Origin: Gaopeijia sp032250675 | GTDB taxonomy: Bacteria > Gemmatimonadota > Gemmatimonadetes > Longimicrobiales > Gaopeijiaceae | NCBI GenBank assembly: GCA_032250675.1 | Contig: JAVVEY010000002.1 | Location: 3,757 to 67,756 of the forward strand | Direction of reading: 5' to 3' | DNA: 64,000 nt | Shown here: positions 42,061-49,761 of the stretch, one piece after another | How positions within the stretch are numbered: the first letter of the stretch is position 1 | How the letters are laid out: each line of letters opens with the position of its first letter | Program-made: the position numbers and the translations under genes | Notes under the pieces: generated by a model | The model's database searches: none | Told to the model about the DNA's origin: nothing | The model's input: only the letters and a program-made list of their open reading frames with translations

Positions 42061-42168
42061 CGGATCGCGTTCCTGCGGGATCACGGAGAGATCGTTCGTC
42101 TGTCGCCGTGACGTTACCTTGCAGACCCGTGTGCTCGCCACCCCCACGGACGGCTCCGAAGACCCGCC

Positions 42169-43995
42169 ATGACGCGTCCCGATCCCCACGCCCCCCTGCG
42201 CCTCGCGCTCGCACAGTTTCATCCCGCGAAGGCGCGAGTCGATGAGAACCTCGGCCGAATCCGTGAGATCGTCGCGGACCACGCCGGCGAGTCCGACCTC
42301 CTCGTCTTCCCCGAGGCGAGCCTCTCGGGGTACTTCCTCCAGGGCGGGGTGAGCGAACTCGCCCGCACGACCGCGTGGGTCGCGGATCGCCTCGGTCCCC
42401 CCCCCGAGGGCGCCCCGGATCTCGTGCTCGGCTTCTTCGAAGCGTGGCGGCAGCGTGTGTACAACGCCGCCGTGCTCTTCACCCCGCATGCGGACACCTG
42501 GGCCGTGGCGCACGTGCATCGCAAACTCTTCCTTCCGACCTATGGCGTCTTCGACGAGGAGCGCTTCGTGGAGGCGGGCACCGAGGTGCGTCCCGTGGAG
42601 ACACGACATGGGCGGATCGGTCTGCTCGTCTGTGAAGATGCGTGGCATGGGCTCACCTCGACGATTCTCGCGCTGCACGGCGCCGAACTGATCGTCATCC
42701 CGAGCGCCTCGCCGGCGCGGGACTTCCGCCCCGACGAGACCTCACGTCCACGCAATCTGGTGCGTTGGGAACGTGTGGGTCGCTCGATCGCCGAGGAGCA
42801 CGGCGTCTTCGTGGGGATCGCGCAGCTCGTGGGCTCGGAAGGAGGCAAGGTGTTCGTCGGCGGGTCGCAGCTCTTCGGACCCGATGGGGAATGCCTCGCC
42901 GACGCCGGCCTGCACGACGAGCGCGTCGTGTCGGTTCGGCTTCCCGGAGGCGCGATCGCGCGCGCGCGTGCGGAGACGCCCCTCCTCGCCGACCTCGAAC
43001 ACGCCCTCCCGCATCTCTGGCGCGCCCTCGGTTCACCCCCGCAGGAGGCGGACGGTGTGTGGGGGGGCGCACGGCGGGAAGCGCCGTACGGCGCGGTTCC
43101 ACCGGCGCCGACGGGACTTCGCGGCGCCGCGGCGGGGAGCGGCCCGATCGCGGGCCCCGATCCCGACACCCCGGTCGAGACGCTCCTCGCCCTCGACCTC
43201 GAACTCGTCGAGACCACCCTCGTACGCTTCCTCCGCGACGAGGTGGTCGGGCGTCGCGGATTCGAGGGCGTCGTCATCGGCGTCTCGGGCGGGGTGGATT
43301 CGGCCGTCACACTCGCCCTCGCATGCCGCGCGCTCGGACCCGAGCAGGTGCACGGCTTCCGGCTCCCCTACCGCACCTCGAGCCCCGAGAGCCTCGCGCA
43401 TGCCGCGGCGATCCTCGAGCAGACGGGCGCCCACGAGCGCACGATCGAGATCTCGGAGGCGGTCGACGGCTACACCGAGGTGCACGAGCCCGACGCCTCC
43501 CCCCTCCGGAGAGGCAATGTCATGGCGCGCATGCGGTCGATCGTCCTCTTCGACCAGTCGGCCCGGCTCGGGGCGCTCCCGCTCGGCACCGGCAACAAGA
43601 GCGAACGGTTGCTCGGCTACTACACCTGGCACGCCGACGACTCGCCGCCGATCAACCCCCTCGGAGATCTCTTCAAGACGCAGGTGTGGGCGCTCGCACG
43701 GCACCTCGGCGTGCCCCCCGAGATCGTCGACAAGCCGGCCACCGCGGACCTCGTCGAAGGGGTCACCGACGAGACCGAGATCGGGGTGAGCTACCGCGAA
43801 GCCGATCCGATCCTCTACTGGCTCACGCGCGGATGGCTACCCGGCGAGCTCGTCGAGGCCGGATTCGATGCGACGGCGGTGGAGCTCGTGGCCCGTCGCC
43901 TCGACGGAACGCACTGGAAGCGCGAACGCCCGACGGTCGCGCTCCTCTCCTCGACCGCGATCGGGGAGTCGTACCTGCGTCCCGTCGACTACTGA
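42169..43995 (+). CDS. nadE: Glutamine-dependent NAD synthetase
   Basis: 608 residues. Last step of NAD synthesis, using glutamine as nitrogen source. N-terminal nitrilase-type glutaminase: Glu in FPEASLSGYF, Lys in VHRKLFLPTYGVFDEERF, Cys in LLVCEDAWHG. C-terminal synthetase: P-loop SGGVDSAVTLALA, GTGNKSERLLGYYTWHADDS, INPLGDLFKTQVWALARHL. The linker near 43040-43150 is Ala/Gly/Pro-rich. ATG 42169 gives the normal start. Monocistronic by layout; the NAD supply serves the Nuo complex among others. Confidence 0.95.
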   Translation: MTRPDPHAPLRLALAQFHPAKARVDENLGRIREIVADHAGESDLLVFPEASLSGYFLQGGVSELARTTAWVADRLGPPPEGAPDLVLGFFEAWRQRVYNAAVLFTPHADTWAVAHVHRKLFLPTYGVFDEERFVEAGTEVRPVETRHGRIGLLVCEDAWHGLTSTILALHGAELIVIPSASPARDFRPDETSRPRNLVRWERVGRSIAEEHGVFVGIAQLVGSEGGKVFVGGSQLFGPDGECLADAGLHDERVVSVRLPGGAIARARAETPLLADLEHALPHLWRALGSPPQEADGVWGGARREAPYGAVPPAPTGLRGAAAGSGPIAGPDPDTPVETLLALDLELVETTLVRFLRDEVVGRRGFEGVVIGVSGGVDSAVTLALACRALGPEQVHGFRLPYRTSSPESLAHAAAILEQTGAHERTIEISEAVDGYTEVHEPDASPLRRGNVMARMRSIVLFDQSARLGALPLGTGNKSERLLGYYTWHADDSPPINPLGDLFKTQVWALARHLGVPPEIVDKPATADLVEGVTDETEIGVSYREADPILYWLTRGWLPGELVEAGFDATAVELVARRLDGTHWKRERPTVALLSSTAIGESYLRPVDY

Positions 43996-44008
43996 CGCGC
44001 GACGCCCG

Positions 44009-44022
44009 CGCGCCGTGGCGCG
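44009..44022. terminator. GC hairpin between convergent nadE and the zinc-ribbon gene
   Basis: CGCGCC-GT-GGCGCG, effectively a 5-bp stem with a 4-nt loop, in the 34-bp gap between facing stops. No T-tract. Probably a bidirectional terminator. Confidence 0.4.
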
Positions 44023-44029
44023 TGAGCCC

Positions 44030-45079
44030 TCACTCCGAGCCCTCACTCCGCGAATCCCCGCTCCGGGTGGCGCGGAGGGTGCGGAAGAGGGGGAAGGGGG
44101 TGAGCTCGCCGTCGATGATCTCGGCGAGTGCCTCCTCGCGACGCCACACCGCCTCGAGTTCACGCACTTCGAGTTCGAGGAGGCGCTGCTCGCGCGCCTC
44201 GTTCGCCGCGATCTCGAGTGCGATGGCGCCGGTCCGCTGGAGGTCGCCGAGACGCCGGCCCTCGCGCACGAGAATGCGCGTGAGGGCGGCAGGGGATCCC
44301 GCCTCCTCGATGAGTCGGGTGGCGGCGTGGACGCGGCGCTCGGAGGCGCCCGAGTAGTGCTCCCATGCGAGGGCGCGCTGGAGCGTGCGCTGCGCTTCGC
44401 CGCCCTCGATGCGGAGTCCGCCCTCGTCGCCCCACGCCCGGCAGTCGGGGCACCGCAGCCCGATCACGGGGGCGTCCGACTCCGCTCCGGGGAGCACGAG
44501 GAGCTCGGCGCGATCGCGGAATGGAACCGCGTCGAAGGCCCGCCCGCAGCGGGCACAGGTGGCGTGGCCCCGCCACGCTGTCGAACCGAAGCGGATCCAT
44601 CGCCCCGCCTCCTGGAGTCCGTCCGGGGCGCGCTGCCAGAGAAACCATCCACCGAGGAGGGCGAGTCCCCCCGAGGCCGCCCCACTCGCGACGAGCCCCG
44701 CCGTGGCGATGCCCGTCGCCACCGTGACCTTCTTCGCGTGCCTGCGCCTCCGGGTCAGCTCACGCCCGTAGCGCCACCACGCCTCTTCGCGGCGTCCAGC
44801 GCTCCCGACGCGCACGACTTCGAGGCTACCGACACGGAGGAGCGCGATATTGTCCGTCTCCGAGAGGAGTCGCCCGCGGTCGTGCGCCGCCCGCTCGAGT
44901 TCCTCGAGCGCTTCCCATCGATCCTCGAGGGGAACCAGCGTCCAGCGGCGGCACGAGGTGCAGACGACCCAGAGGCGTCCCTTCCCGGGATCGAAGGCGA
45001 TACGCTCTCCCCTCGAGAGGTGTTCGAGCTCCTCATTGTCCGCGAAGTCGTGGGCGCAGACGAGACACCTTCGAATCAT
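44030..45079 (-). CDS. Unrecognised membrane protein with two identically spaced zinc ribbons
   Basis: 349 residues from ATG 45079 (starts MIRRCLVCAHDF). I do not recognise the family. Cys5, Cys8, Cys40 and Cys43 form one CxxC-x31-CxxC ribbon; Cys175, Cys178, Cys210 and Cys213 form a second with exactly the same spacing. Between them residues 117-150 are a Gly/Ala-rich hydrophobic stretch (VATGIATAGLVASGAASGGL then LALLGGWFLW), one long helix or a tight hairpin, preceded by RRRRHAKK. The C-terminal third is charged helix with a likely coiled coil (ANEAREQRLLELEVRELEAV). No signal peptide. Divergent from the trpG/pabA-like gene. Confidence 0.75.
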   Translation of the reverse strand: MIRRCLVCAHDFADNEELEHLSRGERIAFDPGKGRLWVVCTSCRRWTLVPLEDRWEALEELERAAHDRGRLLSETDNIALLRVGSLEVVRVGSAGRREEAWWRYGRELTRRRRHAKKVTVATGIATAGLVASGAASGGLALLGGWFLWQRAPDGLQEAGRWIRFGSTAWRGHATCARCGRAFDAVPFRDRAELLVLPGAESDAPVIGLRCPDCRAWGDEGGLRIEGGEAQRTLQRALAWEHYSGASERRVHAATRLIEEAGSPAALTRILVREGRRLGDLQRTGAIALEIAANEAREQRLLELEVRELEAVWRREEALAEIIDGELTPFPLFRTLRATRSGDSRSEGSE

Positions 45080-45207
45080 CGGTCCGGGGGAGGGGGGGGC
45101 GAGCGTCGCTTCAGCGGATTCATCCCTCAACGTACATTTTCCGGCACGGCCTGACGACACCGCACCCACCACACGGTCCGCCCCGCGAGGGGCTGCCGCC
45201 GTCCTCG

Positions 45208-45795
45208 ATGCTCCTCATCCTCGACAACTACGACTCCTTCACCTTCAATCTCGTCCAGTACCTCGGCGAGCTCGGAGGAGACCCCGTCGTGCTGCGCAAC
45301 GACGCCTGCGGGATCGAGGAGGTCGTGACGATGGCGCCCGAACGGATCGTGATCTCGCCGGGACCGGGGACCCCGGCAGACGCGGGGATCGCGGTCGAGC
45401 TCGTGCGACGCCTCGGGGCGACGACGCCGATCCTCGGCGTCTGCCTCGGCCACCAGGCGATCGGCGAAGCGTACGGGGGCCGCACGATCCGTGCGCGCCG
45501 CACGATGCACGGCAAGACCTCTCCGATCCGTCATGCGGGGCGAGGCCTCTTCGAGGGACTTCCCACCCCACTGACCGTCGCGCGCTACCACTCCCTCGTG
45601 ACCGATCCCGCGGCACTCCCCGCCGTACTCGAGTCGGTGGCCTGGTCCGAGGATCCCGAAGAGGGCGAAGAGGTGCATGCGATGCGGCACCGTGAGCATC
45701 CCGTCTGGGGCGTGCAGTTTCATCCCGAGTCGCTCTTCTCCGAGGGAGGACACCGCCTCCTCGCGAACTTCCTCGCCCTCCGCGGAGCGGCGTGA
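45208..45795 (+). CDS. Glutamine amidotransferase subunit of anthranilate/aminodeoxychorismate synthase
   Basis: 195 residues. Releases ammonia from glutamine for a chorismate-using partner (TrpE or PabB). Oxyanion loop ISPGPGTP, nucleophile Cys79 (GVCLGHQAIGEAYGG) and the His-Glu pair in VWGVQFHPES. MLLILDNYDSFTFNLVQYL is the classic start. No trpE, pabB or other trp gene is nearby, so the specific partner is unknown; a stand-alone gene of this sort often serves both (amphibolic PabA/TrpG). Confidence 0.92.
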   Translation: MLLILDNYDSFTFNLVQYLGELGGDPVVLRNDACGIEEVVTMAPERIVISPGPGTPADAGIAVELVRRLGATTPILGVCLGHQAIGEAYGGRTIRARRTMHGKTSPIRHAGRGLFEGLPTPLTVARYHSLVTDPAALPAVLESVAWSEDPEEGEEVHAMRHREHPVWGVQFHPESLFSEGGHRLLANFLALRGAA

Positions 45796-45888
45796 GGGAA
45801 CTGCCGCCGCCGCACGAATCCCCTACCTTCCTCTCCCGACGTCTCCCCGAGGGGGACACCCCTCCGTCACTCCCGGCTCCTCCGACGC

Positions 45889-46812
45889 ATGATCCGAATC
45901 ACCTTTCTCGGCACCGCGGCCGCTCGTCCCACCCCGGGACGCAATGTGACGGGGATCGCCGTCCAGCGGGACGGAGAGCTGTTTCTCTTCGACTGCGGTG
46001 AGGGGACGCAGCGGCAGATGATGCGGTACCAGACCGGGTTCAATGTGGACCAGATCTTCATCACCCACATCCACGCCGACCACATCCTCGGGATCCCGGG
46101 GCTGGTGCGTACGATGGGGCTGCAGGGGCGGACCGACCGGCTGACCCTCTACGGCCCCGCCGGGAGCCGCCGGGTGCTCATCGATGCGGTGCACCTCGGG
46201 GTGGAGCGGCTCCCCTTCGAGATCGAGGTGCGTGAGGTCGGGGAGGGGGATTCGATCGACTTCGAGGGGTGGCGGATCGATGTCTTCGCGGTGGTGCACA
46301 AACACGGCGCGATCGGCTTTCGGCTTCGCGAGGACGAGCGGCTCGGACGTTTCGATGTGAACCGGGCGCGTGCCCTCGGGATCCCCGAGGGACCGATCTA
46401 CGGCCGGCTTCACCGGGGCGAGACGGTCGAGATCGACGGCCGGCGGATCGATCCGGCCGATCTCGTCGGTCCCACCCGCCCGGGGAGGCATGTGGTCTAC
46501 ACCGGCGACACGCGGCCGTGCGCCCGCGTCGTCGAGATCGCGCGGCACGCCGACCTCCTCATCCACGAGGCGACCTTCGTCGAGGAGGAGCGCGATCGCG
46601 CGATCGAGACGCTCCACTCGACCGCCGCCGAGGCGGCGCGGGTGGCGGTCGAGGCGGAGGTCCGGCGTCTGGTGCTCACGCACATCTCGGCGCGGCACAC
46701 CGACACCTTCGACCGCCTGCGCGAGGAAGCGGCGGAGATCTTCCCGGGCGCGCGTGTCGCGCACGACGGGATGGTGATCGAGGTGCCCTTCCCGGACGAG
46801 GAGACGGCGTGA
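45889..46812 (+). CDS. rnz: Ribonuclease Z
   Basis: 307-residue metallo-beta-lactamase-fold endonuclease that trims tRNA 3' ends. Zinc motif HIHADHILGIPGL, then FDCGEGTQRQMM, VVYTGDTRPC, HEATFVEEE and LTHISARH, all in the order of the RNase Z family. The start MIRITFLGTAAARPTPGRNV fits homologues. A weak TACCTT (45824) lies upstream. Overlaps tyrA by 4 bp. Confidence 0.94.
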   Translation: MIRITFLGTAAARPTPGRNVTGIAVQRDGELFLFDCGEGTQRQMMRYQTGFNVDQIFITHIHADHILGIPGLVRTMGLQGRTDRLTLYGPAGSRRVLIDAVHLGVERLPFEIEVREVGEGDSIDFEGWRIDVFAVVHKHGAIGFRLREDERLGRFDVNRARALGIPEGPIYGRLHRGETVEIDGRRIDPADLVGPTRPGRHVVYTGDTRPCARVVEIARHADLLIHEATFVEEERDRAIETLHSTAAEAARVAVEAEVRRLVLTHISARHTDTFDRLREEAAEIFPGARVAHDGMVIEVPFPDEETA

Positions 46813-47630
46813 AGATCACGGTCCTCGGCCTCGGCGTGATGGGCGGTTCGATCGCGCGCAGCCTCGCGGCCGCGCCGGACGACGAGGTGACCGGGTGGAG
46901 CCCCGATCCCGAGGAGCGTGACGCGGCCGTGCGGGTCGGGATCCCGACCGAGACGACCCCGGTGGCCGCCGTGGCCGACGCCCACCTCGTCGTCTTCGCG
47001 ATCCCCCTCGGCGCGATCCGCGCGCGCGCCTCCGAGGTGGCCGAAGCGCTCCGGGCCGACGCACTCGTGACCGATCTGGCGAGTCTCCAGAGCCCCGTGC
47101 TGAAGTGGGCGGAGGAGGTGGGCCTCGCCGAGCGGTGGATCACCGCGCACCCACTCACCGGGTCGGAGCGCGTGGGGTTCGAGGCCTCGCGCCAGGGGCT
47201 CTATACCGACGCGCGGGTCTATCTCTCCGCGTCGGAGGTCGCCCCGAAGCGCGCGCGGGAGGAGGTGCGCGACGCGTGGCGCCGCGCCGGGGCAACCCCG
47301 GAGTGGATCGACCCGGCCGAGCACGACCGGCGCATGGCGCGGGTGAGTCACCTCCCCCAGGTGGTCGCGACGGCGCTCGGCGACGCCCTGGCGCACCTCG
47401 GCATCCACCCGGACGAGCTGGGCCCCGGGGGACGCGATACCACGCGCCTCGCGGCGAGTTCGCCCGCGATGTGGGGCGACCTCTTCGCGCACGCCGATCC
47501 CGGTCTGGGGGACGCGCTGCGTGAGGTCGCGCGTCGCCTCGAGGCCGATGCCGACGCCCTCGAGCGGGGCGAGGTGGCCTCGCTCGTCGAGCGGCTGGAG
47601 CGGACGGGGGCGTGGAGGCGGTCGAGATGA
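46809..47630 (+). CDS. tyrA: Prephenate dehydrogenase family protein
   Basis: 273 residues from GTG 46809 that overlaps the rnz stop. Oxidative decarboxylation of prephenate (or arogenate) for tyrosine synthesis. N-terminal NAD motif VLGLGVMGGSIARSLA, DLASLQSPVLKW, HPLTGSERVGFEAS and the catalytic HDRRMARVSHLPQVVATAL. It precedes aroA, matching a shikimate-pathway unit. Substrate and NAD/NADP preference are not determined. Confidence 0.9.
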   Translation: MKITVLGLGVMGGSIARSLAAAPDDEVTGWSPDPEERDAAVRVGIPTETTPVAAVADAHLVVFAIPLGAIRARASEVAEALRADALVTDLASLQSPVLKWAEEVGLAERWITAHPLTGSERVGFEASRQGLYTDARVYLSASEVAPKRAREEVRDAWRRAGATPEWIDPAEHDRRMARVSHLPQVVATALGDALAHLGIHPDELGPGGRDTTRLAASSPAMWGDLFAHADPGLGDALREVARRLEADADALERGEVASLVERLERTGAWRRSR

Positions 47631-48907
47631 GCCCTCGATCGCTGCGCGTACCGGGGGACAAGTCACTCACGCAGCGTGCCTTCATCCTGGCGGGGCTCGC
47701 CGAGGGCGGAAGCCGCCTTCGCGGCGTCCTCTGCGGGGCGGATTCCCGATCGACGGCGGCCGCGGTGCGCGCGCTCGGTGCGGGGGTCCCGGAGGTGCCG
47801 AGCGATGGCGCGGAGATTCGAATCACCGGACGCGGGCTCGGGGGATGGACGAGCCCCGCCGGCCCGCTCGATCTCGGCAACTCGGGAACCGGCTCGCGGC
47901 TCCTCCTGGGCGCCCTCGCGGGGTGCGGGGTGAGCGCGGTCGTCACGGGAGATGCGTCGCTGCGGAGCCGCCCGATGAAGCGGGTCACCGATCCACTGAG
48001 CCGCATGGGCGCCCGCTTCGAATGGATCGAGGCCGAGGGTCGGCTGCCGGTGCGTGTGACGGGGGGAGGCCTCCACTCGGTCGACCTCGATCTTCCGGTG
48101 GCGAGTGCGCAGGTCAAGAGCGCCCTCCTCCTCGCCGGACTCACGGGCGGGGTGCCGGTGCACCTCACCGAGCCGGACGCCTCGCGCGACCACACCGAAC
48201 GGATGCTCACCGCACTCGGCGTCCGCGTTCTGAGGCACGCCTCGGGCCCGGGAGTCCGTATCGAGCTGCGCGACCCCCCCGCGTCGATCCCGCCGCTCGA
48301 TCTGCGGATCCCGGGCGACCCCTCCTCCGCGGCCTTCTTCGTGCTCGCGGCGCTCCTCGGGGTGGCCCGGGAGGTGGAGATCCACGATGTGGGGCTGAAC
48401 CCGACACGCACGGGGGGATTCGAGCTCCTCGAGCGGATGGGTGCGCGGGTGGAATTCCGGGTCGAGTCGGAGGAGGGGGGAGAGCCGACGGGGACGATCG
48501 CGGCCGCGGCGAGCGAGCTCACCGCGATCGAGGTGCGGGGGGACGAGGTGGTGCGGGCGATCGACGAGCTCCCGGTCATCGCGGTGGCTGCGGCGAGAGC
48601 GCACGGCACGACGCGGATCCGCGGGGCGGGGGAGCTCCGGCACAAGGAGACCGATCGGATCCGGGCGCTCGTCGAGAACCTCCGGGCGGTCGGAGTCGGG
48701 TGTGACGAACACCCGGACGGCCTCGACGTGACCGGCACCGATGCCCCCCTCGCCGGACGCGTGGATGCGATGGATGATCACCGGATCGCGATGGTCTTCG
48801 GGGTACTCGCGGCGGAGGAGGGCAATGCGATCGAGATCGCGGGGGGTGCGTGTGTCGACGTGAGCTTCCCCGGCTTCTGGGAGATTCTCGGGGAGGTGGC
48901 GAGGTGA
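47627..48907 (+). CDS. aroA: 3-phosphoshikimate 1-carboxyvinyltransferase (EPSP synthase)
   Basis: 426 residues. Condenses PEP and shikimate 3-phosphate. GDKSLTQRAFILAGLA start, LDLGNSGTGSRLLLGALAG, SAQVKSALLLAGL, NPTRTGGFELLERMGA, KETDRIRALVENLRAVG and DDHRIAMVFGVLA. ATG 47627 (ATGA overlap with tyrA) has GGAGG 8 bp upstream; a GTG at 47612 is less likely. SRLLLG rather than the class I LPGSK pattern; the glyphosate-tolerance class is not clear. Confidence 0.95.
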   Translation: MSPRSLRVPGDKSLTQRAFILAGLAEGGSRLRGVLCGADSRSTAAAVRALGAGVPEVPSDGAEIRITGRGLGGWTSPAGPLDLGNSGTGSRLLLGALAGCGVSAVVTGDASLRSRPMKRVTDPLSRMGARFEWIEAEGRLPVRVTGGGLHSVDLDLPVASAQVKSALLLAGLTGGVPVHLTEPDASRDHTERMLTALGVRVLRHASGPGVRIELRDPPASIPPLDLRIPGDPSSAAFFVLAALLGVAREVEIHDVGLNPTRTGGFELLERMGARVEFRVESEEGGEPTGTIAAAASELTAIEVRGDEVVRAIDELPVIAVAAARAHGTTRIRGAGELRHKETDRIRALVENLRAVGVGCDEHPDGLDVTGTDAPLAGRVDAMDDHRIAMVFGVLAAEEGNAIEIAGGACVDVSFPGFWEILGEVAR

Positions 48908-49614
48908 CCGCGCCGAGCCGGACGATCGTCACACTCGACGGTCCGGCGGGAGTGGGAAAGTCCACGACGGCGCGCGCCGTCGCGGAACGGCTGGGATGGC
49001 GATATCTCGACTCGGGTGCGCTCTACCGCGCCGTGGCACACGCCCTCCTCGAGGAGGGGATCGATCGCGATGCCTGGCCCGATCTCGACGACAGCGTGCT
49101 CCATGCCCTCGGCCTCACGGTCGACCCGGAGGGGACCTCGCTCGTCATCCGGCGCCGGGGTCGACCGCTCGGCCCCGAGCTCCGGACCCCCGAGGTCACC
49201 GCGGCGGTGTCGGCCGTCGCGCGAATTCCTTCCGTGCGCGCCTGGCTCCTCGACGCCCAGCGCGCCGCCGGGTCCCGCGGTCGCCTCGTGGCCGACGGTC
49301 GTGACATGGGCACGGTGGTCTTCCCGGATGCGGCCACGAAGATCTTCCTGACCGCCGACCCCGCGGAGCGCGCGCGGAGGCGTCTCGGTGATCATGGGGT
49401 GACGCACCCCGACCCCGACGAGGTCGCCCTGGAGTGCGCGCGCCTCGAAGCACGGGATCGCGCCGACCGGGAGCGCGAGATCTCCCCCCTCCGCCCCGCC
49501 TCCGACGCCCTGCATCTCGACACCACCGAGCTCGATTTCGCCGCCCAGGTGGACGCCGTCGTGCGTCATGTGATCCGGCGGGCCGGGGTGGACTCCGAGC
49601 GGCACCGGATATAG
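48904..49614 (+). CDS. cmk: Cytidylate kinase
   Basis: 236 residues from GTG 48904 (GTGA overlap with aroA). Phosphorylates CMP/dCMP. P-loop DGPAGVGKSTTARAVA (13-20 core), YLDSGALYRAVAHALL, DGRDMGTVVFPDAATKIFLTADPAERARRR and the REISPLRPASDALHLDTT tail. Gene order aroA-cmk-rpsA is widely conserved among bacteria. Confidence 0.95.
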   Translation: MTAPSRTIVTLDGPAGVGKSTTARAVAERLGWRYLDSGALYRAVAHALLEEGIDRDAWPDLDDSVLHALGLTVDPEGTSLVIRRRGRPLGPELRTPEVTAAVSAVARIPSVRAWLLDAQRAAGSRGRLVADGRDMGTVVFPDAATKIFLTADPAERARRRLGDHGVTHPDPDEVALECARLEARDRADREREISPLRPASDALHLDTTELDFAAQVDAVVRHVIRRAGVDSERHRI

Positions 49615-49617
49615 CTT
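49589..49617 (+). promoter_or_regulatory. Possible promoter before rpsA
   Basis: TGGACT (49589-49594), 17 bp, TAGCTT (49612-49617). The -10 equals that of the nuoA and sucC promoters but the -35 is weak, and the site overlaps the cmk end. Would give rpsA its own 140-nt leader. Confidence 0.35.
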
Positions 49618-49761
49618 TGCCTTGCTATGCTCCGAGCGCATCGGGGCGATCTTCGCAGAGGCGCGCACCATCCGCGGTGGGCGCCCTCGTTATCTCACAC
49701 CCCAACCCGGCGGGGGCAGGACGACTCGTCGGACACCGGCTCCCGGGAGGGAGCACGCACC

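Noticed and set aside
42010..42678. In-frame N-terminal extension of the S41 protease over nadE
   Set aside because: Would overlap nadE antisense and bury the signal peptide; ATG 42009 gives a normal signal peptide and a promoter lies just upstream.
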